Below are positions 1 to 8,393 of a stretch of 64,000 nucleotides of DNA, in pieces. Position 1 is the first letter of the stretch. The number at the start of each line of letters is the position of its first letter. The notes beneath the pieces are model-generated. The model saw nothing but the letters and a program-made list of their open reading frames with translations. It was not told where the DNA came from and made no database searches. The position numbers and the translations under genes were made by a program. The DNA comes from JAUSIK01 sp964547875 (lineage in GTDB: Archaea > Nanobdellota > Nanobdellia > Pacearchaeales > GW2011-AR1), in NCBI GenBank assembly GCA_964547875.1, contig CAZJPE010000003.1:1-64000 (forward strand), written 5' to 3'.

Positions 1-2
1 GC

Positions 3-602
3 AGAGAGGGAAGGGGACATTGGCCTCCTCCTTGCGAGGAAGCACAGGCGTTCACCCCTGAAAGTTGCGAGAAGATTATGAGAGAATCTTCTCAAAAGAG
101 ATTTGAGGAAACCAAGAGATATCAAGAGAATTTTGCCGGGGAGTGCAGAGCAAAGGAGGGGAGATGGGATTGCAGTTTTGGAGATATAACTCCTGGCGAG
201 CCTTGTAGATGTTTCTTTGATGAAAGAGAGCGAGAAGAGAGGGAAAGTAGTTATAGAGAGGAATATGAGAATAGATATAGCGAGTTTAGACCGCCTGAAG
301 GGGAATTTAGACCTCCAGAGGGTTTCGTGCCGCCTGAAGGGGAAACAGCGCTTCCACCTGAAGGATTTATTCCGCCGGAAGGATTTGTTCCACCTGAAAG
401 TTTCGTTCCACCTTCAACAACTGAACCTGCGCCTGATACTACAACTACCACAACAACAGATGGAGGAGGAACGACGACTACAACAACTACGACAGAAAGT
501 TCTGGAACTAGCGGAACATCTGAAACATCTGGCGGAGGAACATTGACAGGAAGCGTTATAGCGACAGATAATAGATTTTTTGATTATTATTATTGGGGTT
601 AA
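3..602 (+). CDS. 5'-truncated Pro/Thr-rich repeat surface protein
   Basis: The frame is open to the left window edge, so the true start lies outside; an internal ATG at 78 would give 174 residues. Seen from that ATG: a charged, Glu/Arg-rich stretch with cysteines at about 23-45, then at 70-112 a tandem array of FxPPEG units, then threonine runs separated by glycines (about 121-139), a Gly/Ser/Thr stretch and an aromatic C-terminus (DYYYWG). Such low-complexity Pro and Thr stalks are typical of exported, often O-glycosylated surface proteins, but no membrane segment is visible in the part present. Function unknown. The downstream neighbour is tyrS, 117 nt away. Confidence 0.7.
   Translation, partial: REGRGHWPPPCEEAQAFTPESCEKIMRESSQKRFEETKRYQENFAGECRAKEGRWDCSFGDITPGEPCRCFFDEREREERESSYREEYENRYSEFRPPEGEFRPPEGFVPPEGETALPPEGFIPPEGFVPPESFVPPSTTEPAPDTTTTTTTDGGGTTTTTTTTESSGTSGTSETSGGGTLTGSVIATDNRFFDYYYWG
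285..413 (+). repeat. Tandem FxPPEG peptide-coding repeats
   Basis: About seven imperfect units encoding F(R/V/I)PPEG or close variants follow one another. Codons differ between units, so the peptide is conserved better than the DNA. Confidence 0.75.
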
Positions 603-719
603 TTTTGTATGATGGGGGCATGGAATGGAATATGAATTAGACCCTGAAGAAGATTATAGGATTATCGTTTATTGAGCTTTTTTAGAAAGCTTTATATTGA
701 ATTGTTTTTTTATTGTTAA

Positions 720-1679
720 ATGAATATTGACGAGAGATTTGAGTTAATTAAAAAAAATAGTTCGGAAATTATAATTGAAGACGAGCTGAAGACCTTATTG
801 AAAAAAAAGAAAAAGCCGATTGCGTATTGTGGTTATGAATTGAGCGGGCCGATGCATCTTGGGCATTTTGTGACGATTATGAAATTAATTGATTTAGAGA
901 AGGCAGGATTTAAAGTTAAGATCTTATTAGCAGACATTCATAGTTTATTGAATAGGAAGGGAGACGAGAAGGACATAAAGAAAGAAATTCAGATTTGGAG
1001 GAAAACTATCAAGGCTATCGGGATAGAGGCAGATGTTGTATTGGGAAGTGATTTCCAATTTAAGAAAGAATATCAATTAGATGTTATGAGATTGGCGCAA
1101 GGTTCAAGCATACATAGGGGGCTTAGAAGCATGCAGGAGATTGCTCGCGATATAGAGAATGCGACAATATCGCAATTGTGGTATCCTTTAATGCAAGTGG
1201 CCGACATAAAACATTTAGGAGTTGATGTTGCAGTAGGAGGAATAGAACAGAGAAAGGTTCATATGATTGGAAAAGATTTGAAGAAAATATTGAGGCATGA
1301 TTTTATTGCTTTACATACTTATTTGATTACATCTTTAAAAGGACCTGGAGAAAAGATGTCAAAATCTATTCCGGGATCTGGAATTTCTGTTATTGATTCA
1401 TTTGAGGAGATTAAGAAAAATATGGGAGGGGCTTATTGTCCTGCTGGAATTGTTGAAAATAATCCTGTTTTACAGATTTGTAAATTAATTATTTTTCTTA
1501 GATTAGGGAATATAGAGATAGAACGAGATGAGAGATTTGGAGGAAATTTATTAGTAGCAGATTATAATGATTTAGAGAAATTATATATTGATGGGAAATT
1601 ACACCCAATGGATTTGAAGAACGCCGTTGCCTTGGCTTTAGAAAAGATTATTGCACCGATTAGGAAGAATTATAAATAG
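720..1679 (+). CDS. tyrS: Tyrosyl-tRNA synthetase
   Basis: Class I aminoacyl-tRNA synthetase that charges tRNA-Tyr in the cytoplasm. The 319-residue length matches the compact archaeal TyrRS. Visible motifs are HLGH (46-49, the HIGH signature), KMSKS (212-216), the tyrosine-pocket Tyr36 and Asp162 in MQVADIKHLG, and the archaeal signature VDVAVGGIEQRK (168-179). The C-terminal HPMDLKNAVA region is also typical. It starts at the first ATG, with a TTTATAT element about 30 nt upstream (around 689-695). It appears to be a single transcription unit. TrpRS is the nearest alternative family, but the tyrosine-pocket residues and overall likeness to the methanogen TyrRS favour TyrRS. Confidence 0.95.
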   Translation: MNIDERFELIKKNSSEIIIEDELKTLLKKKKKPIAYCGYELSGPMHLGHFVTIMKLIDLEKAGFKVKILLADIHSLLNRKGDEKDIKKEIQIWRKTIKAIGIEADVVLGSDFQFKKEYQLDVMRLAQGSSIHRGLRSMQEIARDIENATISQLWYPLMQVADIKHLGVDVAVGGIEQRKVHMIGKDLKKILRHDFIALHTYLITSLKGPGEKMSKSIPGSGISVIDSFEEIKKNMGGAYCPAGIVENNPVLQICKLIIFLRLGNIEIERDERFGGNLLVADYNDLEKLYIDGKLHPMDLKNAVALALEKIIAPIRKNYK

Positions 1680-1709
1680 ATTTATATATTTCGATTTAGT
1701 AACTTTTTT

Positions 1710-1862
1710 ATGGCGAAACTTCATCCCTTGAAGATAGGTCTCGGCAGTTTTTTTACTATCCTTGGTTTATATTTAACTTTTGGTTTCAAGGATGGGATAG
1801 ACTACACAATAGGGGGAATTTTTTTTATAGCTTTAGGGCTAGGAATACTTGCTTCTAACTGA
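1710..1862 (+). CDS. Small two-helix membrane protein
   Basis: A 50-codon frame begins with ATG at 1710 after a TTTATATATTTCG promoter-like element. It has a short basic N-terminus (MAKLHPLK), a hydrophobic segment around 9-25, a polar turn (FKDGIDY) and a second hydrophobic segment around 33-49. Family unknown. It is followed within 5 nt by another small membrane protein gene, so the two probably form one transcript. Confidence 0.5.
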   Translation: MAKLHPLKIGLGSFFTILGLYLTFGFKDGIDYTIGGIFFIALGLGILASN

Positions 1863-1866
1863 TAAA

Positions 1867-2130
1867 ATGGATAAAATTTCTATTAAAAAGAATATTTTGG
1901 ATCTTTCTTATAAAAGAAATCTTTATCTTATTAACGCCGTTTTATTAATAGGCGGAGGCAGCATTATCGCTTCATTTACTGGGTTGATATTAAATTTAGA
2001 TAGGGCCTTTCAATACTCCGTAATATTGTTTATAGTGATTTTATTCAGTTATTTTTCTTATAATTCTATTAATGGCAAGCTTAGAGATATCTCGCAGGAG
2101 ATTAAAGATTTGAGCAATCAGCGGGTATGA
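1867..2130 (+). CDS. Small two-helix membrane protein with charged tail
   Basis: The likely start is the ATG at 1867; an upstream in-frame TTG at 1849 overlaps the preceding gene. The 87-residue product has a basic N-terminus, two hydrophobic segments (about 21-41 and 50-66) and a C-terminal amphipathic helix rich in Glu, Lys and Gln. Its last 13 nt overlap the end of the convergent GTPase gene. No family was recognised. Confidence 0.55.
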   Translation: MDKISIKKNILDLSYKRNLYLINAVLLIGGGSIIASFTGLILNLDRAFQYSVILFIVILFSYFSYNSINGKLRDISQEIKDLSNQRV

Positions 2131-3023
2131 AATTTAACAATGTCTTTATCTTTTAAGACATGCGATAAACCCACTTTTTGATTTGGGAATTTTGACGAAG
2201 GGCCCGTTATTTTTGTTTCTTTGATTTTGTTTGATAGGCCTTTGAGGATTGATTCTGCGACGTCTTTTACTGTTGAATTTTCTTTTAATACTATTGGGTC
2301 TTTTGAGGGCTGCTTGCCTGGCTCTTTTGTGTAAATTCTGATTATACGCATTTCTTTGAAAATTTTTTCTTTTAATTGCTCTATGTTCTGATTTGTTAAT
2401 GCCGATATTAATATGCCGTTGATATTCTTGCTTTTAATTGTTGCTTCTAATTTTCTTCGTTGTTCTTGAGATAGGATATCTGATTTGTTGATTATAACTA
2501 TTTTTGAGCCTTTTGCCTTTGTCGTATATGGAGATATTTTTTCTATATCTGCGAGAGATTCTATTACCATTATTAAACAATCTGCGTTATTGATTAGGCC
2601 TTGGTCAAGAGCTTCTGAGCCTATTGATGGAAGATCAATTATTTGTGCCTTTACGCCTTGATAATCCATTGTGCCTATTTCAGGGCTTGATGTTGTGAAA
2701 GGATAGGAAGAGATTTTTGGCTTTGCGTTTGTTAATTTTGCCAGAATTGAGGATTTTCCTGAGTTTGGCAAGCCGACGATAACGCATTGAAAGTATTCTT
2801 TTCTTATTCCTTTATGAGATTGTTTGCTTTTTTTTGATTTTTCTTGTTTTTCTTTTAGTTTTTTTAATCTTGTACGAAGTTCTTTTAAGAGATTTTCTGC
2901 AGATTTGTGTTTTGGAGCTACTCTAATAAGTTCTTCTAATCTTTGTATTTTTTCTTCTATTGTTTTAGCTTCCAAATAAGATTTTTCTGCTTTATAATAT
3001 TCAGGAGATGCATTGATTGGCAT
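2118..3023 (-). CDS. DRG/OBG-family GTPase with TGS domain
   Basis: A P-loop GTPase of the translation-factor class (DRG/Obg group), probably ribosome- or RNA-associated. Residues 1-75 form a charged helical region resembling the DRG N-terminus. The G domain has G1 GLPNSGKS (84-91), a switch region with YPFTT, G3 DLPSIG (130-135, where DRGs have DxPG) and G4 NKSD (179-182). The last 75 or so residues look like a TGS domain ending in KDIVKFHTR. At 301 residues it is shorter than typical DRG (about 365), mainly between G3 and G4. It is convergent with the preceding gene. Confidence 0.85.
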   Translation of the reverse strand: MPINASPEYYKAEKSYLEAKTIEEKIQRLEELIRVAPKHKSAENLLKELRTRLKKLKEKQEKSKKSKQSHKGIRKEYFQCVIVGLPNSGKSSILAKLTNAKPKISSYPFTTSSPEIGTMDYQGVKAQIIDLPSIGSEALDQGLINNADCLIMVIESLADIEKISPYTTKAKGSKIVIINKSDILSQEQRRKLEATIKSKNINGILISALTNQNIEQLKEKIFKEMRIIRIYTKEPGKQPSKDPIVLKENSTVKDVAESILKGLSNKIKETKITGPSSKFPNQKVGLSHVLKDKDIVKFHTR

Positions 3024-3053
3024 ATATTAGTTTAGATATTATAATTAAAAAAC

Positions 3054-3188
3054 TTATTCTTCTCTTTGTTTTTCTAATACTGCGATTATACTAATAATGA
3101 TAGATATTATTATGCTTAATCTAGATACAAGGAGGTTTAATATATCTAATGGATTTGTTTGAATCAAGATTATTGCAAATATGTTCAT
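3054..3188 (-). CDS. Small single-span membrane peptide
   Basis: A 44-codon frame running MNIFAIILIQ to VLEKQREE contains an isoleucine-rich hydrophobic stretch flanked by polar ends. Its ATG lies 1 nt beyond the stop codon of the upstream small gene at 3190-3297, which suggests translational coupling. Family and function are unknown. The AT-rich composition makes chance frames possible. Confidence 0.35.
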   Translation of the reverse strand: MNIFAIILIQTNPLDILNLLVSRLSIIISIIISIIAVLEKQREE

Positions 3189-3189
3189 T

Positions 3190-3297
3190 TTACTTAAAGA
3201 ATAATTCTCTTATTATCCCAAATATTAAAATTGTAATTGCTATTATTCCAAGTACCCACGCAATAATTTGAAGCTTAGAAATTTTTTGTTTCGACAT
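3190..3297 (-). CDS. Small single-span membrane peptide
   Basis: A 35-codon frame has a basic N-terminus (MSKQKISK), a hydrophobic segment containing WVLGIIAIT, and a charged end (RELFFK). The positive-inside layout is what a genuine small membrane protein would show. It lies between the divergent M16 peptidase and GTPase genes and directly precedes the next small frame. Confidence 0.4.
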   Translation of the reverse strand: MSKQKISKLQIIAWVLGIIAITILIFGIIRELFFK

Positions 3298-3347
3298 TAT
3301 TTCATTAAGGTGAATAAGTTTATTAAGGTTTTTATTTTTGGTTATTT

Positions 3348-4547
3348 ATGAAGGATTTTTTCAAGAGAAAATTAAAAAATGGGATGAGCGTTTTGTTTGA
3401 AAAGAGAGAGCTGCCTCTTGTCAGCGTCAGCATTACAAATAGGTTCGGAGGAGCTTATGAAAATAGCGAGATAAAGGGAATTGCTCATTTTATTGAACAT
3501 TTGGTTTTTACAGGGACAGAGAGCAGGAGCCATGAGGATATTTCGCGAGAGATAGAGAAGAAAGGAGGGATTTTGAATGCTTTTACAGCGCAGGAGATAA
3601 CGAGCTTTCATTTTAAAATGCCAAGCGAGCATTTATTTTCCGGATTGGATATTTTGATTGATATTTTAAAAAATCCAAAATTTGACAGGAAAAAATTTGA
3701 AAAAGAGAAGAAGGTTATTTTAGAGGAGATTAAGATGTATAGAGATGATCCGCAGAAGCATGTTTTTGAGCTGATAGAGAGAGCATTGTTTAAAAAGCCA
3801 TTTGGAGAGGGGGTGATTGGAAACGAAGAAAGCATTAAAAATATGAGTAGGGATTTTGTTTTTGATTATTTCTGGAAGGCTTATAATCCTGCGAATTACA
3901 TCGTGGCTATTGTTGGAGACGCAGATTTTGAAAAGATTTGTGAGTATTTAGAAGATAATTTTAAAAAAGATAAAAGTAGCTTTGAGAAAATTAAAATAAC
4001 AAAAAAGAGCGAGGAGATTGTTGTCAAGAGAGAGGGAATTGACCAGGCGAATTTTATTTTTGCCGTTCACTCTCCTCTTGCTGGCGAGAAAGAGCATTAT
4101 ACATTAGAAATTTTAGATGCTTATTTGGCTGATGGAATGTCCTCAAGATTGTTTTTGAAGATTCGCGAGGAAAAAGGGCTGGCATATGCTATTAAGAGCG
4201 CTATTGTTGCCGAAAAAAGCTATTCTTATTATTTGATATATATTGGAACTATGAAAGATAAAGTTGATGAAGTTAAGAGATTGATTTTAGAGGGATTTGA
4301 AAATATTAAAAATATGAGCGAAGGAGATTTGAAGGAAGCTAAGGATAGAGTGATCGGATTAAGGCATGTTGCTAAAGAGGATAGCTCAAAAGTTATGAAT
4401 GAGTTAATGCTTAATGAGATTATTGGAGAGGCAGAGGATTATTATAAGCATGACGATAGGATACGCGAGGTTAGGCTAGAGGATGTTAAGAGGTTGGCTA
4501 GGGAGCTGATTAGGGAATACAGTAGCGCCGTGATTTTGCCTAAATGA
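3348..4547 (+). CDS. M16-family zinc metallopeptidase
   Basis: Processing-peptidase/pitrilysin-type protein of 399 residues. The inverted zinc motif HFIEH (47-51) is intact, and the third ligand is in ILEEIK (Glu126/127), 76 residues downstream as expected for M16. The second half contains the GMSSRLF and EEKGLAY signatures found in the C-terminal lobe. There is no signal peptide, so it is probably cytoplasmic and acts on peptides. M16B enzymes often pair with an inactive partner, but none is adjacent. It stands alone between small-ORF DNA and thpR. Confidence 0.92.
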   Translation: MKDFFKRKLKNGMSVLFEKRELPLVSVSITNRFGGAYENSEIKGIAHFIEHLVFTGTESRSHEDISREIEKKGGILNAFTAQEITSFHFKMPSEHLFSGLDILIDILKNPKFDRKKFEKEKKVILEEIKMYRDDPQKHVFELIERALFKKPFGEGVIGNEESIKNMSRDFVFDYFWKAYNPANYIVAIVGDADFEKICEYLEDNFKKDKSSFEKIKITKKSEEIVVKREGIDQANFIFAVHSPLAGEKEHYTLEILDAYLADGMSSRLFLKIREEKGLAYAIKSAIVAEKSYSYYLIYIGTMKDKVDEVKRLILEGFENIKNMSEGDLKEAKDRVIGLRHVAKEDSSKVMNELMLNEIIGEAEDYYKHDDRIREVRLEDVKRLARELIREYSSAVILPK

Positions 4548-4636
4548 AGGGTTTGATGATAATTGGTTTAAAAGATTATTTTGTATAGATTAATCATAAG
4601 TAAATTAATTAAACTTATTTGTTTTTGTTTTGGATA

Positions 4637-5188
4637 ATGGCTGAAAAATTACATAGAGCATTTGTCTGCATTGATTTTCCTGATGAAGTTATTAAAGAAG
4701 TTGCTAGAGTGCAGGGTCTTTTAGAGAATATTAAATTTATTGGGAAAATGACTGAATTGGAAAATTTACATCTTACTTTAAAGTTTTTAGGAGAAATTAA
4801 TGATAATAAATTAAGGGAGGTTAAGAGAAGATTGCTGGATATTAGGCTTGAGAAGTTTGAATCTAAATTAGATGGCATTGGGATTTTTAGTTATCATGGA
4901 AATCCAAGAATTGTTTGGATTAAAATTGGAGGGAGAGGTATTTTTGAACTGCAGAAAAGGATTGACGAGAGCTTGATGGACTTGTTTAAGCCTGAAGAGA
5001 GATTTATGAGCCACATGACTATTGCGAGAATTAAGTATAATAAAGATAAGATTGGCTTTAAGAGATTTATTGATGGGATTAAATTAAAAGACATTAGATT
5101 TGGGGTCGAGGTATTTAAATTAAAGACAAGTGAGTTGATGGAAATGGGTCCTGTTTATAGAGATGTTGAGATATATGAGTCGGATTAG
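4637..5188 (+). CDS. thpR: RNA 2',3'-cyclic phosphodiesterase (2H family)
   Basis: LigT/ThpR-type 2H phosphoesterase that opens 2',3'-cyclic phosphates on RNA ends, possibly linked to tRNA intron processing. Both catalytic HxTx motifs are present: HLTL (45-48) and HMTI (126-129). The ATG at 4637 is preferred over an upstream in-frame TTG because MAEKLHRAFVCIDF matches the usual N-terminus. The length of 183 residues is normal. The 3' end meets the convergent nuclease gene with a 2-nt gap. Confidence 0.92.
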   Translation: MAEKLHRAFVCIDFPDEVIKEVARVQGLLENIKFIGKMTELENLHLTLKFLGEINDNKLREVKRRLLDIRLEKFESKLDGIGIFSYHGNPRIVWIKIGGRGIFELQKRIDESLMDLFKPEERFMSHMTIARIKYNKDKIGFKRFIDGIKLKDIRFGVEVFKLKTSELMEMGPVYRDVEIYESD

Positions 5189-5190
5189 AT

Positions 5191-5865
5191 TTATTTGCCT
5201 TTGTAGATTTTATTAACAAGCTCTATAAACTTTTGTGATTTTTTGCCTAAAAAGGATTTCAGCTCTTCTTCTTTTGCATTTATTATTTGCTTCAATGTTT
5301 TGTATTTTTTTAGGAGTTTTTTTGCTGTTTTTGGGCCAATTGATGGAAAGCCTTCAAGAACGAATTGCAGTTTTTTAGAATCAGGCATTGGCATTTTGGC
5401 TCTTAATGAGATTTCTGTTTTTTTCTTCTTTGCGATTAAAGAAAGAAATTGAGCTGTCTCTTTCTCGTCTTTTGTGAAAATTATAGGGATTCTATAATCG
5501 AGAGAGATAGAGAGCAGAAAGCCTTTTATTGCGTTTTCATTCAAGTTCGTATCGCTTAGATCCAAGTTTTGATAGCCTTCTAAGATTAGCAGGGCTTTTT
5601 TGTATTGCTTGAGATTTTCTAATTGCGAGAAGATTCTTTTATTGAGCATTGAGGATATAAAGTCAGATATTGTCTTCCTTTCTATTGCTGTTTCGCCTAT
5701 AAGATAATCTGCAATAGAGAGCTGTTCGTATTCTAGTGGAATATTTAGATTTATTAGTTCTGGAATTACGAGGGAGTTTTTTTCCCTGTTGTCTATTATT
5801 ATCTTTTGCAGTATTTTTATTTGATTTTTCAGTGATTTTTTTGAGAAGATGTTGAAGAATGGCAT
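5191..5865 (-). CDS. XPF/ERCC4-type structure-specific nuclease (Hef nuclease half)
   Basis: The ERCC4 nuclease core shows IIIDNRE (22-28) and ERKTISD (62-68), the GDX(n)ERKX3D-type active site, with the leading GD reading GE. A helix-hairpin-helix region follows at about 165-220 (EGFPSIGPKTAKKLL). The 224-residue length equals the nuclease half of euryarchaeal Hef, a helicase-nuclease acting on stalled forks and flaps. The matching helicase lies on the same strand at 6504-8030, but a VapBC module sits between them. The ATG is 2 nt after the toxin stop, so translation may be coupled to it. It is an independent polypeptide rather than a fusion. Confidence 0.9.
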   Translation of the reverse strand: MPFFNIFSKKSLKNQIKILQKIIIDNREKNSLVIPELINLNIPLEYEQLSIADYLIGETAIERKTISDFISSMLNKRIFSQLENLKQYKKALLILEGYQNLDLSDTNLNENAIKGFLLSISLDYRIPIIFTKDEKETAQFLSLIAKKKKTEISLRAKMPMPDSKKLQFVLEGFPSIGPKTAKKLLKKYKTLKQIINAKEEELKSFLGKKSQKFIELVNKIYKGK

Positions 5866-5867
5866 TT

Positions 5868-6257
5868 TTAGATAAGTTTTAATCCAAATTGTTTTAGTCT
5901 TTCAAAATGCTTTTTATTATATGTAAAAAGCTCTAGATCATTTTGGATACAGATTGCAGCTATAAATATATCTCTAAATTCAATATCAGCCCCCTGCCTT
6001 TTAAGCTTTTTTCTTATATCCCCTGCCTTGTATGCTGATTTCTTATCTAGCTCTTTAGTATTTAGCCATGTTATTAAGCTATCAATTATTTCTTCTTTTT
6101 TATCTTTTCTTCCACTCCATAATTCAAATATGTTTATGGCCGTTGTATAAAACTCGGCATCTAGTGATATTATCGCATTTTTTATTTTATCATTATTTTT
6201 TAAAAGCTCAATTATCACATCTGAGTCTAGGCATGCTTTTCTGACCACTTTTTCCAA
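5868..6257 (-). CDS. vapC: PIN-domain toxin, VapC family
   Basis: A 129-residue PIN ribonuclease. Likely acidic metal ligands are Asp11/Asp13 (CLDSDVI), Glu45 (INIFELW) and Asp96 (FRDIFIAA); the C-terminal YNKKHFERL is the usual end of the fold. VapC toxins cleave RNA, often tRNA, when the antitoxin is lost. The gene overlaps its antitoxin by 31 nt, the standard vapBC arrangement. It is placed between two repair genes. Confidence 0.88.
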   Translation of the reverse strand: MEKVVRKACLDSDVIIELLKNNDKIKNAIISLDAEFYTTAINIFELWSGRKDKKEEIIDSLITWLNTKELDKKSAYKAGDIRKKLKRQGADIEFRDIFIAAICIQNDLELFTYNKKHFERLKQFGLKLI

Positions 6258-6439
6258 CCCCTTTTAATTTCTTTCATTTCTCCCTCGTCTATCCCTCCCT
6301 TACCCGCAAATTCCAATATTTTCTCCTTATTTGTTTTTTTTGACAAGAGTTTTCTAATTACCGTTGTGTAACTTTCTTCTCCTTTCAATTCTGTTAGTTT
6401 TTCATATACTTCATTTGATATGTTAATTAGTTTTGACAT
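6227..6439 (-). CDS. vapB: VapB-type antitoxin
   Basis: A 70-residue protein with an N-terminal DNA-binding part (MSKLINISNEVYEKLTELKG) and an acidic/basic C-terminal tail (GEMKEIKRGWKKWSE) suited to occluding the PIN active site. It resembles the short archaeal VapB antitoxins often annotated DUF217. It is the first gene of the module, and an AT palindromic stretch directly upstream could be its operator. Confidence 0.82.
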   Translation of the reverse strand: MSKLINISNEVYEKLTELKGEESYTTVIRKLLSKKTNKEKILEFAGKGGIDEGEMKEIKRGWKKWSEKHA

Positions 6440-6465
6440 ATATATATCTATGTATATGTATATAT
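6440..6465 (-). promoter_or_regulatory. AT-rich imperfect palindrome before vapB
   Basis: Alternating TATA sequence with a central CTATG lies immediately upstream of the vapB start. It could be TATA box and autoregulatory operator in one; simple-sequence DNA is the alternative. Confidence 0.35.
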
Positions 6466-6503
6466 AAACCTTGGGTTTTTATAGCAGAAGTCAAAGAAAT
6501 GCA

Positions 6504-8030
6504 CTATTCGAAGTCCTCTAAAGTTTTTGGCTTGTTCTCAAATTCTTCTTTCAATATTTCTATTGTTTTATACATTTTTTTCTCCCTTGCCGTGGAAGCG
6601 TAATGGAAGGCCACATCTCGGGTGTCTTTTGTCAATAATATTATTAATTTTCCAGGCGAGAGGCGCGCTGTCCTACCTGCTCTTTGGATTTTTCTTATTG
6701 CGCTCGGGATAGGCTCATAGAATATAACTGCGGAGACTTCTGGAATGTCAAGGCCTTCCTCACCTATTGATGTCGCGACAATGGTGTTAATTTTCCCTTC
6801 CTTGAAATCTTCTATTATCTGCTTCTGCTCTTTTTGCGACAAGCCTATGTTGGCTTTTTTTGCCTGGCCTATGAAAACTTTTGATTTTATACCTGGGATT
6901 GAATTAAGCCTTCTTGCAATTGTTGCGGTAGTTTCCCTGAATTGCGCGAATACAATTATTTTTGCGCTTTTATTCTCTGTGAATTCAGATTCAAGTATGA
7001 TAGCCAGCTCTTCTATTTTTGGATGCTCTATATTATTTTTTATTAAACTTTTAAGAGAATTTAATGCTGCTATGAACTCGGGAGTTTTTACAAGAGACTG
7101 GACTGCCCTTGATTTTTTGTTCCTTGCCTGCGTTAATAAGTTTTCTAAGTATTCATTCAATCCTGAAAGCGTTTGTGTTTCCAATAGCTCGATGGCGTGA
7201 GAGAGCTTTATTGCTTGTGCTGTTAATGACATTCCCATCATAGCGTTAAAATCTCTTATAGGTATTCTTGCCGCGAGCCTGTTTTGTAGTTGGAGCAGAG
7301 TTATCTTATTTACAGGACCGAATAATAAATTGCGGGATTTTAATTGCTCTATTTTCTTGTCGTAGATTTGTTTTAGTAAGAGCTTTATTTCTATAAATTC
7401 TTTTGGAAACGGAACTTCTATTTTTTTAAAGTCTAAATTTTGGAGATAGGGCTTCACATCAGGCGAGTCGCGATTACGAACTTCTATTTTTTCTATATCA
7501 AGATGCTTACAGATCTCTCTTATCTTTTCTGAATCTGAGCCTGGAGAGGCTGTTAATCCGAGAATATGGGGGTTTTTTACCTGTTTTTTATAATATGAAA
7601 CAACAGTAGTATAATCATAATTTTTTAGACAGCGATGGCATTCGTCCATGATTAATAGGGACGTATCATTAAGAGAGTAAAGATTATTTCTTAAGTCATT
7701 TGCGATACATTGAGGCGTTGAGAATATCATATCTGCTGTTTGGAATATTTTTTTTCTTTTATCAGGTTGGATAGAACCTGTAAATAATTGTAAGTCTGCG
7801 AATAATTCGGGAAGATTAGATTTGAATGTCTGAAAATGCTGTTCTACTAAAGGTCGCGTTGGAGCGAGCATTAAAATTTTTTTTGTTGGATATTGTTTTA
7901 TGTTATTGACAGCAAGGAGAAGTGCTATCAGCGTTTTTCCTAAACCTGTTGGGAGAACTACTAGAGTATTTGCGTTTTTCGCTGTTTCAAAGATTGCCTG
8001 TTGATAGGCACGGGGAGTCATGTCTGGCAT
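6504..8030 (-). CDS. Hef-type SF2 DNA helicase (FANCM/Mph1-like)
   Basis: ATP-dependent SF2 helicase of 508 residues. Motifs seen: TGLGKT (28-33), LAPTRPL (Ia, 55-61), DECH (129-132), GLTASPG (III), and in the C-terminal domain TSIGEEGLD (V) and QRAGRTAR (VI). Its size corresponds to the helicase half of Hef, which remodels stalled forks. There is no nuclease domain at the C-terminus; that activity is encoded separately at 5191-5865. The start MPDMTPR is the first ATG. It lies upstream of the vapBC pair on the same strand. Confidence 0.92.
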   Translation of the reverse strand: MPDMTPRAYQQAIFETAKNANTLVVLPTGLGKTLIALLLAVNNIKQYPTKKILMLAPTRPLVEQHFQTFKSNLPELFADLQLFTGSIQPDKRKKIFQTADMIFSTPQCIANDLRNNLYSLNDTSLLIMDECHRCLKNYDYTTVVSYYKKQVKNPHILGLTASPGSDSEKIREICKHLDIEKIEVRNRDSPDVKPYLQNLDFKKIEVPFPKEFIEIKLLLKQIYDKKIEQLKSRNLLFGPVNKITLLQLQNRLAARIPIRDFNAMMGMSLTAQAIKLSHAIELLETQTLSGLNEYLENLLTQARNKKSRAVQSLVKTPEFIAALNSLKSLIKNNIEHPKIEELAIILESEFTENKSAKIIVFAQFRETTATIARRLNSIPGIKSKVFIGQAKKANIGLSQKEQKQIIEDFKEGKINTIVATSIGEEGLDIPEVSAVIFYEPIPSAIRKIQRAGRTARLSPGKLIILLTKDTRDVAFHYASTAREKKMYKTIEILKEEFENKPKTLEDFE

Positions 8031-8125
8031 TTTTGTTTTAGAGTATCTATAATATTGACTATATAAGATTTTATAAAATATGATTTGTTTGATGAAATAG
8101 AATTAGAGTGAGGTAAAAGATAAAA

Positions 8126-8350
8126 ATGAAAAGTGGAAAGGTAACACTATTTATTCCATATAAAACTAGTGGAGAATCTAATAATTTAATTAATAAAGTG
8201 AGAGAAACTTGTTCTGATGTTGAGATGATTGTTTGTAGTGGTTCTTTACGGCCCCCTATTCATTTTCCATTCATTAAGGATGAAGAAGGCAGACCTTACT
8301 ATGGGAAAGAGGGCATAAATTTTTATCTAGAAAGAAGGATTACTAAATAG
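8126..8350 (+). CDS. Hypothetical protein, possibly thioredoxin-like fold
   Basis: A 74-residue protein of unknown family. The order beta (KVTLFIPY), helix (NNLINKVRET), beta (VEMIVCSG), a proline-containing strand (HFPFIKDEEG), then YYGKEGINFYLERR is reminiscent of a small glutaredoxin-like fold. The position of a CxxC motif is occupied by TSGES, so redox activity is not expected. It stands alone between divergently arranged neighbours. The fold assignment is inference only. Confidence 0.55.
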   Translation: MKSGKVTLFIPYKTSGESNNLINKVRETCSDVEMIVCSGSLRPPIHFPFIKDEEGRPYYGKEGINFYLERRITK

Positions 8351-8393
8351 TTGCTTTAGGATTTGATTGGAGATTATTAAATTTATATTTTCA

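Noticed and set aside
217..546. 109-codon plus-strand frame
   Set aside because: It is a frame-shifted reading of the FxPPEG/threonine repeats; the other frame has the coherent protein composition.
4550..4580. TGATGA box C-like sequence as a C/D sRNA
   Set aside because: No box D or paired C'/D' boxes lie at suitable distance.
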